64,000 nucleotides of DNA, from the NCBI RefSeq assembly GCF_002119685.1, contig NZ_CP021108.1, forward strand, positions 2,046,001 to 2,110,000, written 5' to 3'. Made by a program: the position numbers and the translations under genes. Below the pieces are notes generated by a model. The model had not been told where the DNA came from. It ran no database searches and saw nothing but the letters and a program-made list of their open reading frames with translations. The stretch comes from Bordetella genomosp. 8 (GTDB lineage: Bacteria; Pseudomonadota; Gammaproteobacteria; Burkholderiales; Burkholderiaceae_B). Of the stretch, positions 63,215 through 64,000 are shown one piece after another. The first letter of the stretch is position 1; every line of letters begins with the position of its first letter.

Positions 63215-63870
63215 ATGCTGACTGTCTGGGGTCGCCGCACATCCTCCAATGTCCAAGCCCTGATGTGGTGTATCGGCGAGCTCGGGCTGGCTTACCGCCG
63301 GCACGATGCCGGCCATCGCCATGGCGGCCTCGACACCCCGGACTTCCTGGCGATGAACCCCAACGGCACCGTGCCCGTGCTACGGGATGGCGACGCCGAA
63401 CCGATATGGGAAACCGGCGCCATCATCCGCTATCTGGCCGAGCGCTACGGCGACGACGCCTTCTGGCCGCGCGACCACAAACCCGCGTCCACGTCGACAA
63501 ATGGGCCGAGTGGGCCAAGCTGAACATCGCGCTCGATTTCACCGGCCCCGTGTTCTGGCATGTCGTCCGCACAGCCCCCGCGCAACGCGACCCGGCGGCG
63601 CTCGCGCGGGCACTCCAGGCGCTCGATCCCAAGCTCGATATCGCGGAACAGCGGCTGGCTTCGCATGCCTTCCTGGCCGGCGAACATTTCACGCCTGCTG
63701 ACATCCAACTGGGTCACGTGTTGTACCGTTATTTCGATATTGACATCCCACGCCAGGAACGGCCGGCGCTGCGGCGCTATTACGAAAGCCTGGCCCACCG
63801 GCGGGCGTATCGCGAGCACGTGATGGTGTCCTACCAGGAGCTGGCGCACAACGCCGGATACAACGGCTGA
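63215..63870 (+). pseudogene. Glutathione S-transferase, frameshifted
   Basis: Read from ATG 63215, the frame gives a thioredoxin-fold N-terminus (MLTVWGRRTSSNVQALMWCI, then NPNGTVPVLRDGDA and WETGAIIRYLAERYG), but then runs to an early stop at 63523. The matching GST C-terminal helical domain continues in a second frame from 63481 (VDKWAEWAKLNIALDF to the end YQELAHNAGYNG, stop 63868-63870). One base is missing near 63473-63484. Both halves together make a normal GST of about 217 residues. It is either a real inactivating mutation or a sequence error. Confidence 0.82.
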
Positions 63871-63874
63871 CGAT

Positions 63875-63903
63875 TTGACGACCCTAATCCAGCCCTATAT
63901 AAT
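63875..63903 (+). promoter_or_regulatory. Promoter of tRNA-Val
   Basis: TTGACG (63875-63880) and TATAAT (63898-63903) are separated by exactly 17 bases, a near-consensus sigma-70 promoter. The predicted start, about 63910, is just ahead of the tRNA. Confidence 0.88.
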
Positions 63904-63916
63904 TCTTCTTCTTTGC

Positions 63917-63993
63917 AGGCGGTTAGCTCAGCTGGTTAGAGCGCTACGTTGACATCGTAGAGGTCGTTGGTTCGATTCCAATACCGCCTACCA
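63917..63993 (+). tRNA. tRNA-Val (anticodon GAC)
   Basis: This 77-base tRNA has a 7-bp acceptor stem (AGGCGGT / ACCGCCT), a D-arm with TTAGCTCAGCTGGTTAGAGC, an anticodon stem CTACG / CGTAG around loop TTGACAT (anticodon GAC, reading GUC/GUU Val codons), and a T-arm with GGTTCGATTCC. CCA is encoded at 63991-63993. No other tRNA follows within the window. Confidence 0.95.
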
Positions 63994-64000
63994 CCGAATA

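Noticed and set aside
63473..63490. Programmed -1 frameshift in the GST gene
   Set aside because: No X-XXY-YYZ slippery heptamer in the reading frame is present at the joint; a simple indel is more likely.
1..64000. CRISPR array, insertion sequence or prophage
   Set aside because: No regularly spaced long repeats with unique spacers, transposase, integrase or phage genes were recognised on either strand.

Overview
The window is GC-rich chromosomal DNA from a beta-proteobacterium. Its gene content (recA-recX, metR/metE, sucCD, two TerC genes, a hemCDXY cluster, an APH-type homoserine kinase, a BPSS1780-family membrane protein, leuCDB-asd-fimV-truA-trpF) fits Burkholderiales, most likely Alcaligenaceae (Bordetella/Achromobacter-like). 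This assignment is inferred from family resemblance and gene order; no database was searched.

Layout. 1-9.4 kb: a partial FAD oxidoreductase, small lipoproteins and hypothetical proteins, a TetR/MFS divergent pair, an aspartate carbamoyltransferase with an extra N-terminal helix-turn-helix-like segment, rdgC, and a stand-alone LigD-type polymerase domain. 9.4-13.8 kb: a gap with two minus-strand terminators, an MHS-type symporter and a TctD/TctE-like two-component system. 13.9-21.7 kb: recA (a LexA box fills its promoter spacer) and recX; metR divergent from metE with a consensus MetR box; a DUF2889 gene; sucCD. 21.8-28.4 kb: an exact 11-bp-period repeat array, two terC genes, a 40-residue pilin-like microprotein and hemC-hemD-hemX-hemY. 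28.5-30.1 kb: ppa, a fumarylacetoacetase-fold enzyme and a second entericidin.

30.2-40.4 kb is the main accessory block. It is a compact Flp/Tad-type pilus locus on the plus strand: Flp-like pilin, TadG-like, TadE-like, an unknown exported protein, CpaB, secretin, an FHA-TadA fusion ATPase, TadB, TadC and DUF192. The genes overlap or nearly touch. No tadZ, tadD or prepilin peptidase gene is present in the window. The last gene has lost a normal stop and reads antisense through the neighbouring membrane-protein gene.

40.4-52.2 kb holds thrB, dusA, a CBS-domain protein, a YihY-type membrane protein, a DUF2069 protein, selO, a convergent response regulator/histidine kinase pair, and a c-di-GMP pair (LapD-like receptor and active diguanylate cyclase). 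52.7-64 kb is core metabolism: aroC, an M48 lipoprotein protease, leuC-leuD-leuB, asd, a FimV-like protein without its C-terminal domain, truA, trpF, a frameshifted glutathione S-transferase and tRNA-Val(GAC).

The strongest candidates for undescribed biology are the self-regulation suggested by the ATCase HTH extension with its TATACGC operators, the 11-bp direct-repeat array ahead of the TerC genes, and the reduced Tad system with its FHA-ATPase fusion, in-frame 9-bp repeat and readthrough DUF192 gene.
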